Below are positions 1 to 7,655 of a stretch of DNA of 44,062 bases, one piece after another; position 1 is the stretch's first letter, and the number at the start of each line of letters is the position of its first letter. The notes under the pieces were generated by a model. It worked only from the letters and a program-made list of their open reading frames with translations, was not told the DNA's origin and did no database searches. Made by a program: the position numbers and the translations under genes. Source of the DNA: Actinomycetes bacterium (lineage in GTDB: Bacteria; Actinomycetota; Acidimicrobiia; Acidimicrobiales; Ilumatobacteraceae); the NCBI GenBank assembly GCA_025351965.1, contig JANXUX010000406.1, forward strand, positions 1 through 44,062, given 5' to 3'.

Positions 1-1574
1 GACACACCCCGTGACCGCAGGTGGGTGGTGAGGTCCTCGAGCGACAAACTCGTTGCCGGCGCGCGGAGCTGCACGTACACGGCGACTCGTTCGCCGAAGA
101 CGGGGTCCGGCGCGGCGACGGCGGCGGCGTGAGCGATGTTCGGATGGGTCGCGACCTCGGCCTCGACCTGGGGGGCGCTGATGTTCTTGCCGCCGCGGAT
201 GATGATGTCCGAGGTCCGCCCGACGACGGACACGTAGCCGTCGGCGTCGATGGTGCAGATATCTGCCATCAGCATCCAGCCGTCGCCGGTGTACAACTCG
301 GCATTGGCCGCGTCGTCGTCGAGGTAGCCGGGGCTGAGCGCCGGACCGCGGCAACCGGGCTGACCGCGCCCGGTGGAGGTGACGTCGATGCCGTTGTCGA
401 AGAGGCGTACTTCCATCTCCGGCGCGATGCGGCCGGCGCTGTGCAGGCGGTGGTCGGCGTCGTCACTGAGCGTCGTGCCGGTCAACAGCCCGGTCTCGTT
501 CGATCCGTAGAACTGCAGGACGGTTGCGCCGGTGCGGCGCTCGAAGTCGAGGGCGCGCAGGTACGGAACGGGCTCGCCACCGGTGAACATGACGCGCAGC
601 GAGCTGAGATCGCGTGACGTCGGGCCGCTGCCGGCATTGCTCGCCGGCTGATCTGGGACCGCGTCCTCGGCCAGCTCCGGCTCGCCGAGCAGCATGATGA
701 ACTGGGTGCTGACACAGCAGAGCGTCGTGACCCGCTCGCGCTCGATCAGCTCGAGCGTGTGCGCAGCGTTGAACCGCTCGAAGGTGAGCACCGTCGCGCC
801 GAGCACGAGCGGCGTGACGTGGCTGGTCCACAGTCCGAATCCGAACGGGGCGGGCACCGCAGCGCAGAACACATCGTCGCCGGTGAGCGCGCCGTTCTCG
901 ACGGCCTTGCGATGGAAGTACATCCACCGGTTCTGGAAGTGTTGCACGCACTTCGGCATGCCCGTCGTGCCCGACGTCGAGTTGACCAGGAACAGGTCGT
1001 CGGGGCCGATTCGGCGTTGCCGCTCGACGTCGGGGTCGAGTGCGGCCGCCTCGACAGGCTTGGCGTCGACGATGATCGGGGTGTCCTCGAACTCGACGTG
1101 CGGCACGACGATGTGGTGGGCGAGGTCGATGCCGCCCTCGCGCAGCGCGGCGACGAACGCGCCCTGGTCGCTGCCGCGGTGGTCGGCGTGGGTGACGATG
1201 CTGCGTGCGTTCGTCTTGGTGAGGAGACGGCGGATCTCGCGGTCGCCGGCGCGGGCGCCGAGCCCGATCACGGTCACGCCGGCGCGTTCGGCGCCGACGA
1301 ACACGGCGTGGATCGTCGGGCCGTCGGGCAGCATGACGGCCACCCGATCACCCGGGTCGACGCCCGACGCAACGATTGCCGCGGCGACACGGTCGGCCGC
1401 AGCATCGAGCTGGCGATAGCTGAGCGTGTGCTCGGGTGTGACGTAGGCGACCTTGTCGCCCTGCTCGGCGGCGTGGCGGCGGACGTGGTCGGACACGGTG
1501 AGGTCGCCCCACCAACCCTGCTCGCGGAAGTGCCTCGCCGAGGTCGGGTCGACGATGTTGCGGAACGCGCTCAT
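1..1574 (-). CDS. AMP-forming acyl-CoA synthetase, C-terminus cut by window edge
   Basis: This is an ANL-superfamily adenylate-forming ligase, expected to activate a carboxylic acid to its acyl-CoA through an acyl-AMP. Reading the minus strand from ATG at 1574 gives an open frame to the left edge (MSAFRNIVDPTSARHFREQG...), about 524 codons with no stop. Visible motifs are the A3 phosphate loop NSTSGTTGMPK at about residues 198-208, QFYGSNETG (A5), LMADICTIDADGYVSVVGR (A7) and the hinge GRTSDIIIRGGKNIS (A8). The C-terminal catalytic lysine (A10) lies outside the window, so activity cannot be judged fully. The start overlaps the TetR stop by 4 bp (ATGA), so the two genes are translationally coupled and the ligase is probably controlled by that regulator. 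The substrate cannot be read from sequence; a fatty, cyclic or aromatic acid is plausible. Confidence 0.9.
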   Translation of the reverse strand, partial: MSAFRNIVDPTSARHFREQGWWGDLTVSDHVRRHAAEQGDKVAYVTPEHTLSYRQLDAAADRVAAAIVASGVDPGDRVAVMLPDGPTIHAVFVGAERAGVTVIGLGARAGDREIRRLLTKTNARSIVTHADHRGSDQGAFVAALREGGIDLAHHIVVPHVEFEDTPIIVDAKPVEAAALDPDVERQRRIGPDDLFLVNSTSGTTGMPKCVQHFQNRWMYFHRKAVENGALTGDDVFCAAVPAPFGFGLWTSHVTPLVLGATVLTFERFNAAHTLELIERERVTTLCCVSTQFIMLLGEPELAEDAVPDQPASNAGSGPTSRDLSSLRVMFTGGEPVPYLRALDFERRTGATVLQFYGSNETGLLTGTTLSDDADHRLHSAGRIAPEMEVRLFDNGIDVTSTGRGQPGCRGPALSPGYLDDDAANAELYTGDGWMLMADICTIDADGYVSVVGRTSDIIIRGGKNISAPQVEAEVATHPNIAHAAAVAAPDPVFGERVAVYVQLRAPATSLSLEDLTTHLRSRGV

Positions 1575-2227
1575 CGGGCCGCCGCGACTCGCGGCACCCG
1601 ACAAGTGGTCGGATCGAAGCGGGGTTCGAGTATCAGGCGTACGGCACGTTCCATTTTCACGCCGACGTCGTGGATCGGGAAGCGGCCGTTCGTCCAACCC
1701 ATGAGTGACGAGTGCCAGACCTGGCTGATCAGATCGATGAGCCCGTCACGGACATCGTGGTCGAGGTCGAGCAGGAGCGGTTCGAGCATTGCGCGCAGGT
1801 TCGTCGACACGTCGCCGGCCGCCTCGGCGACCCCGGGCTCGCTCGATGCGGCGGCCTTGATCAGCGCCTCGGCCAGGCGCGGCTTGCGCTCGAGTGAACT
1901 GGATGCGCGGGCGAGCACCTCGACGACGCACTCGACCGGCGAGTCGCTGCGCGGGGGCCGCCGCTCGACGCGGCCGCGCAGATCGGCTGCCCAGTGGGCC
2001 ATCGTCGCCGAGAGCAGATGGTCCTTGGAGCCGAAGTAGCGGTAGAGCGTGCCGAGGGCGATGTCGGCGCGCTCGGCGACCTCGCGCATCCGCACGGCGT
2101 CGTATCCGCCTTCGGTGGCCAACTCGAGCGCGGCGCGGATCGCGCCGTCACGCCGGGCGACCTGACGCGGCGTGCTCGGGTTCGTCGTTGGTTGGCCCGG
2201 TCGGGGGCTGGTCGGCCGTTGGGTCAT
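1571..2227 (-). CDS. TetR-family transcriptional regulator, KstR-like
   Basis: This is a 218-residue TetR repressor. The helix-turn-helix lies at about residues 46-65 (VRMREVAERADIALGTLYRYF), followed by GSKDHLL. The GTLYRYF-SK-HLL signature and the overall layout recall mycobacterial KstR, the lipid/cholesterol catabolism repressor; this comparison is from memory of that family. I chose the ATG at 2227 because the longer open frame upstream runs through the divergent gene and the promoter. It is co-transcribed with the acyl-CoA synthetase (4-bp overlap) and divergent from the nitronate monooxygenase-like gene. The gap holds a perfect TnnAACnnGTTnnA site (2287-2300) and a second copy lies at 4658-4671, so autoregulation and local regulon control are likely. 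The ligand is probably an acyl-CoA, by family analogy. Confidence 0.9.
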   Translation of the reverse strand: MTQRPTSPRPGQPTTNPSTPRQVARRDGAIRAALELATEGGYDAVRMREVAERADIALGTLYRYFGSKDHLLSATMAHWAADLRGRVERRPPRSDSPVECVVEVLARASSSLERKPRLAEALIKAAASSEPGVAEAAGDVSTNLRAMLEPLLLDLDHDVRDGLIDLISQVWHSSLMGWTNGRFPIHDVGVKMERAVRLILEPRFDPTTCRVPRVAAAR

Positions 2228-2286
2228 CGTGGGACGATCGTACGCAGCTCGCGTGGGGTCGAGTTGTGCTCCACTGGCGCGAATGT

Positions 2287-2300
2287 TAGAACATGTTCCA
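2287..2300. promoter_or_regulatory. KstR-type operator in divergent promoter
   Basis: TAGAACATGTTCCA matches the KstR operator consensus TnnAACnnGTTnnA at every fixed position. It lies between the TetR gene (start 2227, minus) and the nitronate monooxygenase-like gene (start 2339, plus), where one bound dimer could repress both. Confidence 0.7.
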
Positions 2301-2338
2301 GTTATTCCCACTGGGATCGTGACAAAGGGACACCACCA

Positions 2339-3448
2339 ATGCGTACAGAAATCTGTGATCAGCTCGGCATCGAGTATGCGATCTTCGCCTTCACCCACTG
2401 CCGTGACGTCGTCGCAGCGGTCAGCAAGGCCGGCGGGCTCGGCGTGCTCGGTGCAGTCGGCTTCACCCCCGATCAGCTCGAGACCGAGCTCAACTGGATC
2501 GACGAGAACATCGGTGGGAAGCCCTACGGCGTCGACATCGTCATGCCGGCCACCTCGGCCGGTGTCGACGGCGCGGATGCCGAGTCGCTCTACGCCCAGA
2601 TCCAGGCGATGATCCCCGATGCGCACCGCCGCTTCGTCGACGAGCTGATGATCAAGTTCGACATCCCCGAACTGCCCGAAGGCGAGCAGGCCGGCGGGGT
2701 GCTCGGCTGGGCAGAGGGCGTCGCCCGGGCCCACGTCGACATCTCCTTCGGCCACCCGATCAAGCTGATCGCCAATGCGCTCGGCTCACCGCCCAAGGAC
2801 ATCATCGACCGCGCTCATGCCGAGGGTGTGAAAGTCGCTGCCCTCGCCGGCAAGGCCCAACACGCGCAGCGTCACGTCAACAACGGCGTCGACATCGTCA
2901 TCGCCCAGGGCTCCGAGGCCGGCGGCCACACCGGTGAGATCGGCACGATGGTGCTGGTCCCCGAGATCGTCGACGCCGTGCCCGGTACGCCGGTGCTCGC
3001 CGCCGGCGGGATCGGGACCGGTCGCCAGATCGCGGCCGGTATGGCGCTCGGCGCCCAAGGTGCCTGGTTGGGCTCACTGTGGCTGGCCACCACCGAGAGC
3101 AGCTCGTCGCCCGAGCACCTCGAGCGTTACCTCGAGGCGACGTCGTCGGACACGGTGCGTTCGAAGTGCTACACCGGCAAGCCGGCGCGCCAGCTGCGGT
3201 CGGTCTGGACCGACGCATGGTCAGATCCGGAGGGGCCCGGTCCGCTCGGCATGCCGCTGCAGAACATTCTCACCGCCGAGGCCAACGCCCGCATCGCGCG
3301 CAGCCACCGTAAGGACCTCCAGTTCATCCCGGTCGGCCAGATCGTCGGCCAGATGAACAGCGTCCGGCCCGTGCGCGACGTGATGTTCGATCTCGTCAAC
3401 GAGTACATCGAGGCCGTCGAGCGCCTCAGCGCCGGCCTGCAGGGCTGA
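2339..3448 (+). CDS. Nitronate monooxygenase / 2-nitropropane dioxygenase-family flavoprotein
   Basis: This is a 369-residue FMN-dependent TIM-barrel protein. The family includes nitronate monooxygenases and related oxidoreductases of acyl-CoA and steroid catabolism. It closely resembles my recollection of Mycobacterium tuberculosis Rv1533 (N-terminal CRDVVAAVSKAGG, AQGSEAGGHTGEIGTMVLVP, VLAAGGIGTGRQIAAG, SSDTVRSKCYTGKPARQLR). The SEAGGHTG segment carries the expected active-site histidine and AAGGIGTGRQ the FMN-phosphate loop. The ATG at 2339 was chosen because AAAGGGA lies 8 nt upstream; the open frame extends further 5' without a start context. It is divergent from the TetR/ligase pair over a KstR-type operator. 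The true substrate may be a 2-enoyl-CoA-like or nitro compound; sequence does not decide. Confidence 0.9.
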   Translation: MRTEICDQLGIEYAIFAFTHCRDVVAAVSKAGGLGVLGAVGFTPDQLETELNWIDENIGGKPYGVDIVMPATSAGVDGADAESLYAQIQAMIPDAHRRFVDELMIKFDIPELPEGEQAGGVLGWAEGVARAHVDISFGHPIKLIANALGSPPKDIIDRAHAEGVKVAALAGKAQHAQRHVNNGVDIVIAQGSEAGGHTGEIGTMVLVPEIVDAVPGTPVLAAGGIGTGRQIAAGMALGAQGAWLGSLWLATTESSSSPEHLERYLEATSSDTVRSKCYTGKPARQLRSVWTDAWSDPEGPGPLGMPLQNILTAEANARIARSHRKDLQFIPVGQIVGQMNSVRPVRDVMFDLVNEYIEAVERLSAGLQG

Positions 3449-3471
3449 CGAACTTCCGCCCGGCACTCACC

Positions 3472-3510
3472 GGGAGGCTGCAGTCGCCACGGTGACGACT
3501 GCAGCCTCCC
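3472..3510. terminator. Bidirectional hairpin between convergent genes
   Basis: A perfect 15-bp inverted repeat (GGGAGGCTGCAGTCG and its complement) with a 9-nt loop lies between the stop of the nitronate monooxygenase-like gene (3448) and the stop of the convergent kinase-like gene (3546). It lacks a clear U-tract, as is common for actinobacterial terminators. Confidence 0.75.
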
Positions 3511-3524
3511 AGTGATGCATGGGC

Positions 3525-3544
3525 ACGAGCGGCAAGCCGCTCGT
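3525..3544. terminator. Second hairpin downstream of the convergent stops
   Basis: ACGAGCGGC, AA, then GCCGCTCGT form a 9-bp palindromic stem followed by TT on the plus strand, directly abutting the stop codon of the minus-strand kinase-like gene. With 3472-3510 it makes a tandem terminator. Confidence 0.55.
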
Positions 3545-3545
3545 T

Positions 3546-4646
3546 TCAATCGTCGAAGGGATGGATGCCGAGCTTGCGGGCGAGGACGCGGGTGACGGGG
3601 TTGTCGTGCTCGTACGCGGTGGGCGAGTCGCCCGGTTCGCCGAACATCTGGATGATGCGCATCATCACGCAGGCGAAGCGGAAGCCGGCGAAGACCTCGT
3701 ACCAGTGGAGGTCGTTCACGGTCTTGCCGGTGCCGGCTTCCCAGTAAGCAATGGTCTCCTCGCGGGTGCCCATGCCCTCGAGTGGCTCGAGGTTGTAGGC
3801 CTGGAAGTCCTCCAGGAACAGCCACCAGCCGAGGTCCATCGACGGGCCGCCGAGGGAGAGCATCTCCCAGTCGAGCACGCCGGTGACCTCGAAGGTGTCG
3901 AGGTCGAACATCATGTTGCCGAGCCGGGCGTCGCCCCACGACAGCGACGTCGGTCGGTCCGTCGGCATGTTCGCGTTCATCCACTCCCACGCATGGTCCG
4001 CGACGGGCTGGACGTGGCCGCGAGCAGCCCACTCGTAGGAGCGCTTCCAGTACTCGAATGTCTGGTCGAAGCCGGTTTCGCCGAGCTCGGGCTTGTCGAG
4101 GAAGCGGACCTTCTCGAGCGGCACGCTGTGGACCTTGATCATCGCGTCCATCGCGTTCTGCCACAGCGTGCGCCGACGCTCCGGCGATGCGTCGAACAAG
4201 AAGCCGGCGGTGAGGTACGGCGGCACGTCGGCCGGCGCAGCACCCTTGATCCGGCGCATCACGAAAAAGCGCGCGCCGAGCAGGGAGGGGTCGTTCTCCA
4301 GCCACAGCGTCGGCGGCACCGGGACATCCGTCTGGGTGTCGAGCAGGCTGAGCATGCGGTGCTGGAGCTCGAAGTCGGCCTCCATGAACACCTTGTATCC
4401 CTTCGGCTCGATACGGATGACGAGCGAATCGGACTTCCCCTCACCGTCCTCGTGCCAGGTGAAGTCGGCAAGCAGCGTCTCGTTCGAGTACCCGGATCCC
4501 TGCGGAGCATTGAAGTCCGAGATCTCGACGTCGGTGACGACGGCGTCGGTCATCTCCTGCAACTTCGGTTGGATCCAGGCACGCAAGGTGGCTCGCGTCT
4601 GTTCGAGATCGCGTTGGTCCGGAATCGGCATTCTTTCTTCCCCCAT
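3546..4646 (-). CDS. APH-family kinase-like protein (ACAD10/11 N-domain type)
   Basis: This is a 366-residue aminoglycoside-phosphotransferase-fold protein. The catalytic loop is LSWGDARLGNMMF with D239 and N244, where the usual Brenner-motif His is Trp. The metal-binding DFG-equivalent is VLDWEMLSLGGPSMDLGW with D259. In animals this domain is fused to an acyl-CoA dehydrogenase in ACAD10 and ACAD11, linked to 4-hydroxyacyl-CoA phosphorylation (from memory). Here it is a separate gene, divergent from an amidohydrolase/acyl-CoA dehydrogenase operon and sharing a KstR-type operator with it. That context favours a hydroxyacyl-CoA kinase over antibiotic resistance. An alternative start is the Met at residue 6. 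Confidence 0.85.
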   Translation of the reverse strand: MGEERMPIPDQRDLEQTRATLRAWIQPKLQEMTDAVVTDVEISDFNAPQGSGYSNETLLADFTWHEDGEGKSDSLVIRIEPKGYKVFMEADFELQHRMLSLLDTQTDVPVPPTLWLENDPSLLGARFFVMRRIKGAAPADVPPYLTAGFLFDASPERRRTLWQNAMDAMIKVHSVPLEKVRFLDKPELGETGFDQTFEYWKRSYEWAARGHVQPVADHAWEWMNANMPTDRPTSLSWGDARLGNMMFDLDTFEVTGVLDWEMLSLGGPSMDLGWWLFLEDFQAYNLEPLEGMGTREETIAYWEAGTGKTVNDLHWYEVFAGFRFACVMMRIIQMFGEPGDSPTAYEHDNPVTRVLARKLGIHPFDD

Positions 4647-4657
4647 GTCAGCAGAAC

Positions 4658-4671
4658 TGAAACGTGTTCCA
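4658..4671. promoter_or_regulatory. KstR-type operator, second copy
   Basis: TGAAACGTGTTCCA matches TnnAACnnGTTnnA perfectly and shares GTTCCAG with the 2287 site. It lies in the 49-bp gap between the divergent starts at 4646 (minus) and 4696 (plus). Confidence 0.7.
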
Positions 4672-4695
4672 GTCTAGGCGTTATCGTGAAATCCC

Positions 4696-5613
4696 ATGAG
4701 CACCGCTCCAACGACGACCGACCTGCCCGCTGCGTCACCGCTCGGCACCACGGCCGTCATCGACACGATGATCGGCTTCCCCCATGGCGACATGAAGGAC
4801 ACCTACAAGTTCATCACGGATCAGACCAAGGATCGTCAGTCGAAGGAGCAGTTCGAGTTCCCGGCCGAGTACATGTTCAAGAACGTCCCCGAGAAAGAGC
4901 TCCGCGGCAGCCCCGACCCGGTCGCGACGACCCTCGGTGAGATGGACAAATGGGGCATCTCCCAGGGGATGATCAACATCGGCAACGACGGCACCGCCGA
5001 GCGTGCACTGCGCGAGCACCCGACCCGGTTCATCCCGTCGGTCGGCGCCGACCCGAACCGGGGCGTCGACGAGATCCGTCGGATCCGCCGCCTGACCGAC
5101 GAGTTCGGCGTGCGCGCCGTGACCCTGTTCCCGTCCGGCACCTTCCCGCAGGTCGCCATCAATGACCGGCTGATGTACCCGATCTACTCGCTGTGCTGCG
5201 AGCTGGACATCCCCGTGTTCTGCTGCGCCGGTGTCCCCGGCCCGCGCATCCGGATGGCGCCGCAGCGGGTCGAGCTGATCGACGACGTGATGTACGACTT
5301 CCCCGAGCTCACGTTCGTCACCAAGCACGGCTGCGAGCCGTGGCAGGACCTCATCGTCAAGCTGATGCTGAAGTGGCCCGGGCTGCACTACTCGACGAGC
5401 GCGTTCGCGCCTCGCCACTACCCGAAGGCGATCATCGACTACGCCAACACTCGCGGCGCCGACAAGATCATGTACGCCGGCTACTTCCCGATGGGCCTCT
5501 CGTTGGAGCGGATCATGAAGGAGATGCCGGGCGTGCCGTTCAACGAGAACGTGTGGCCGAAGTTCCTCCACGACAACGCGGCCCGCGTCCTCAAGCTCGA
5601 CCGTCCTTGCTGA
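4696..5613 (+). CDS. Amidohydrolase-2-like TIM-barrel protein with degenerate metal site
   Basis: This 305-residue protein has the layout of the ACMSD/amidohydrolase-2 family: an N-terminal VIDTMIGFPHGD, a middle PSVGADPNRGVDEIRRI, then ELTFVTKHGCEPW and a C-terminal NAARVLKLDRPC. The expected metal ligands are largely absent. The N-terminal His-x-His is replaced by DTMIG, and the C-terminal Asp of the usual GSDYPH-type motif falls in YAGYFPMG. It may have lost metal-dependent hydrolysis or decarboxylation, or act as a binding partner. It is first in an apparent operon with the acyl-CoA dehydrogenase 67 bp downstream and has a KstR-type operator immediately upstream. No strong Shine-Dalgarno is visible before the ATG. 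Confidence 0.8.
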   Translation: MSTAPTTTDLPAASPLGTTAVIDTMIGFPHGDMKDTYKFITDQTKDRQSKEQFEFPAEYMFKNVPEKELRGSPDPVATTLGEMDKWGISQGMINIGNDGTAERALREHPTRFIPSVGADPNRGVDEIRRIRRLTDEFGVRAVTLFPSGTFPQVAINDRLMYPIYSLCCELDIPVFCCAGVPGPRIRMAPQRVELIDDVMYDFPELTFVTKHGCEPWQDLIVKLMLKWPGLHYSTSAFAPRHYPKAIIDYANTRGADKIMYAGYFPMGLSLERIMKEMPGVPFNENVWPKFLHDNAARVLKLDRPC

Positions 5614-5616
5614 TCT

Positions 5617-5644
5617 GGCCCGCCTGACCCGGCCCGCCTGACCC
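5617..5644. repeat. 14-bp tandem duplication in intergenic spacer
   Basis: GGCCCGCCTGACCC occurs twice in immediate tandem between the amidohydrolase-like and acyl-CoA dehydrogenase genes. No function is evident; it is most likely a slippage duplication. Confidence 0.7.
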
Positions 5645-5680
5645 CACCAACCCCTCGAACCGATCTGAGCGACACCACAC

Positions 5681-6901
5681 ATGGATTTCGACGATTCCCC
5701 AGCAGAAGCCGCATTCCGCGCCGAGGCGCGAGCGTTCCTCGAGGCCAACGCCAAGCCCAAGGGCCCCGACTCGGTCGGTCACGGCGGGAGCCACGTCGCC
5801 GGCTCCCCGGAGGAACAGCAACACGTGCGCAAGGCCCAGGCCTGGCAGGCAACGCTGTACGACAGCGGTTGGGCCGGCATCACCTGGCCGAAGGAGTACG
5901 GCGGCCGCGGTGGCACGTCCGTGCAGCAGATGATCTGGAACCAGGAGCTGTCCACGTTCGATGCCGCGCCTGGCGTGTTCGCGCAGGGCATCGGCATGGC
6001 CGGCCCGACGCTGATGCAGCACGGCACGCCCGAGCAGAAGGAGCGCTTCATCGGGCCGATGCTGCGCGGCGATGAGCTGTGGTGCCAGCTGTTCAGCGAG
6101 CCCGGTGCCGGCTCCGACCTCGCTGCGCTGAGCACGAAGGCGGTGCGCGACGGCGACGAATTCGTGGTCAACGGGCAGAAGGTCTGGACATCGAGCGCGC
6201 ATTACAGCGACTGGGGCATCCTGCTCACCCGTACCGACATCGACGTCCCCAAGCACAGGGGCATCACGTATTTCCTCGTCGACATGCGCTCGCCCGGGAT
6301 CGAGATCCGCCCGCTCTACCAGATCACCGGTGTCGCTCATTTCAACGAGGTCTTCCTCACTGACGTACGCATCCCTGCCGCGAACATGGTCGGCGATCTC
6401 AACTGCGGCTGGGGTGTCGCGATGACGACGCTGACCAGCGAGCGCACGCTCATCGGTGGCAATGCTGCGATCCAGACCAAGGACATCGTCGACATGGTCC
6501 ACCGATCCGGACGCGGCGACGATCCCGTCGTGCGCAACGAAGCCGCGTCGATCATCATCCAGCTCGAGCTGCTCAAATACATGGGCCTGCGCGTGCAGAC
6601 CTCGATCAGTCAGGGCACCGCCTCGGGCGCGGTCAGCTCGGTGCTCAAGCTCGGCTACACCAAGCTGCAAACCGAGCTGAACGACTTCGCGATGGAGCTC
6701 GCCGGTGCCAGCGGCATGTTGTGGGAGGACTCGGACCCGATCACCAACCGTCGTGCCCAGCAGTTCCTCGGCCAGTGGAACAGCAAGATCGGTGGCGGCA
6801 CCGATCAGGTGCAGCGCAACATCGTGTCCGAGCGCATCCTCGGCCTGCCCGGTGACGTGCGTGTCGACAAGCACGTGCCGTTCAAGGACATGCCGCGCTG
6901 A
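5681..6901 (+). CDS. Acyl-CoA dehydrogenase
   Basis: This 406-residue FAD-dependent acyl-CoA dehydrogenase would oxidise an acyl-CoA to the 2-enoyl-CoA. Family signatures are clear: LFSEPGAGSDLAAL and NGQKVWTSSAHYSDWGILLTR (flavin/substrate-binding middle domain), then FNEVFLTDVRIPAANMVG and a C-terminal GGGTDQVQRNIVSERILGLP. It resembles actinobacterial FadE proteins used on branched, cyclic or steroid-derived acyl-CoAs, but I could not assign the catalytic base with certainty. The ATG at 5681 gives a normal N-terminus (MDFDDSPAEAAFRAEARAFLE). It follows the amidohydrolase-like gene on the same strand and faces an SDR gene whose stop lies 10 bp beyond, leaving no room for a separate terminator. 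Confidence 0.93.
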   Translation: MDFDDSPAEAAFRAEARAFLEANAKPKGPDSVGHGGSHVAGSPEEQQHVRKAQAWQATLYDSGWAGITWPKEYGGRGGTSVQQMIWNQELSTFDAAPGVFAQGIGMAGPTLMQHGTPEQKERFIGPMLRGDELWCQLFSEPGAGSDLAALSTKAVRDGDEFVVNGQKVWTSSAHYSDWGILLTRTDIDVPKHRGITYFLVDMRSPGIEIRPLYQITGVAHFNEVFLTDVRIPAANMVGDLNCGWGVAMTTLTSERTLIGGNAAIQTKDIVDMVHRSGRGDDPVVRNEAASIIIQLELLKYMGLRVQTSISQGTASGAVSSVLKLGYTKLQTELNDFAMELAGASGMLWEDSDPITNRRAQQFLGQWNSKIGGGTDQVQRNIVSERILGLPGDVRVDKHVPFKDMPR

Positions 6902-6911
6902 CTCGTGCCCG

Positions 6912-7655
6912 TCAGGGCGCGTGCTGGTCGGAGGCCCCGGCGCGACGCAGGACCAGCTCGGTGACCGACGCGTTCGGCGAGAGGCGGAGCAGGAAACGTA
7001 CCGTCTCGGCCACATCGCAGGCGTCGAGCATCGTGTCCGCCGGTATGGTCTCGCCGAGCCATGCTGTCATGTCGGTGGCGACGAAGGCGGGGCAGATCGC
7101 ACAGGAGCGCACGCCGGTCATTGCCTCCTCCGCAGCTATCGAACGGGCCAGCGACACCGCCGCTGCCTTTGCCGCGGCGTAGCCGGCGAAGCCCGGAACC
7201 GGCCACTGCCCGGCCATCGACGAGACGACCACGAACCATGACGATGCCGTCGATGCGGGTTCGTCGACGGACCGGCGCATCGCCGGGATCGCTGCCGCGG
7301 CGAGCGAGAACGGCGCGGCGACGTTGATCCGCAGCATCCGGTCGAGGTCCTCGGCCGGCGAGTCCGCCACGGTCCCGTTCGTGCCCCATCCGGCATTTGC
7401 GATGACGACGTCGAGCCGGCCGAATCGGTCGAGGTGGGCGGCGACGAGCTCGTCGCCGGCGTCGTCAGCGGTCACATCGGCGGCGATCGTGGACACGACA
7501 TGGCCCTGGCTGCGCAGCGCGTCGGCTGCGGCGAGCAACCGGGGCTCGCGGCGCGCCGCCATCGTGACGGCGAACCCGTCCTCGCACAGTGCCGTTGTGA
7601 TGGCCAGGCCGATGCCGGTCGAGGCCCCGGTGACGATGGCGGCGCGGGTGCTCAT
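6912..7655 (-). CDS. Short-chain dehydrogenase/reductase
   Basis: This 247-residue classical SDR shows the TGASTGIG cofactor motif near the N-terminus, the NAG motif (VVIANAGWG), the catalytic Ser in VVVSSMAG and YAAAK for Tyr/Lys. AARRE after the second strand suggests NADP(H) preference. The protein should oxidise or reduce a hydroxyl/keto group on a soluble metabolite. Its start overlaps the stop of the upstream aminotransferase gene by 4 bp, so the pair is co-translated. A loop of Asp/Ser-rich sequence (RRSVDEPASTASS) before the active-site strand is longer than usual. Substrate unknown. Confidence 0.92.
   Translation of the reverse strand: MSTRAAIVTGASTGIGLAITTALCEDGFAVTMAARREPRLLAAADALRSQGHVVSTIAADVTADDAGDELVAAHLDRFGRLDVVIANAGWGTNGTVADSPAEDLDRMLRINVAAPFSLAAAAIPAMRRSVDEPASTASSWFVVVSSMAGQWPVPGFAGYAAAKAAAVSLARSIAAEEAMTGVRSCAICPAFVATDMTAWLGETIPADTMLDACDVAETVRFLLRLSPNASVTELVLRRAGASDQHAP

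Noticed and set aside
3546-4646. Aminoglycoside resistance gene
   Set aside because: The APH fold is present, but sequence text and neighbours match the acyl-CoA dehydrogenase-associated subgroup, not antibiotic kinases.
3519-4940. 473-codon plus-strand frame across the kinase-like gene
   Set aside because: Antisense shadow; the minus-strand frame has APH catalytic motifs and the plus frame spans the divergent promoter.
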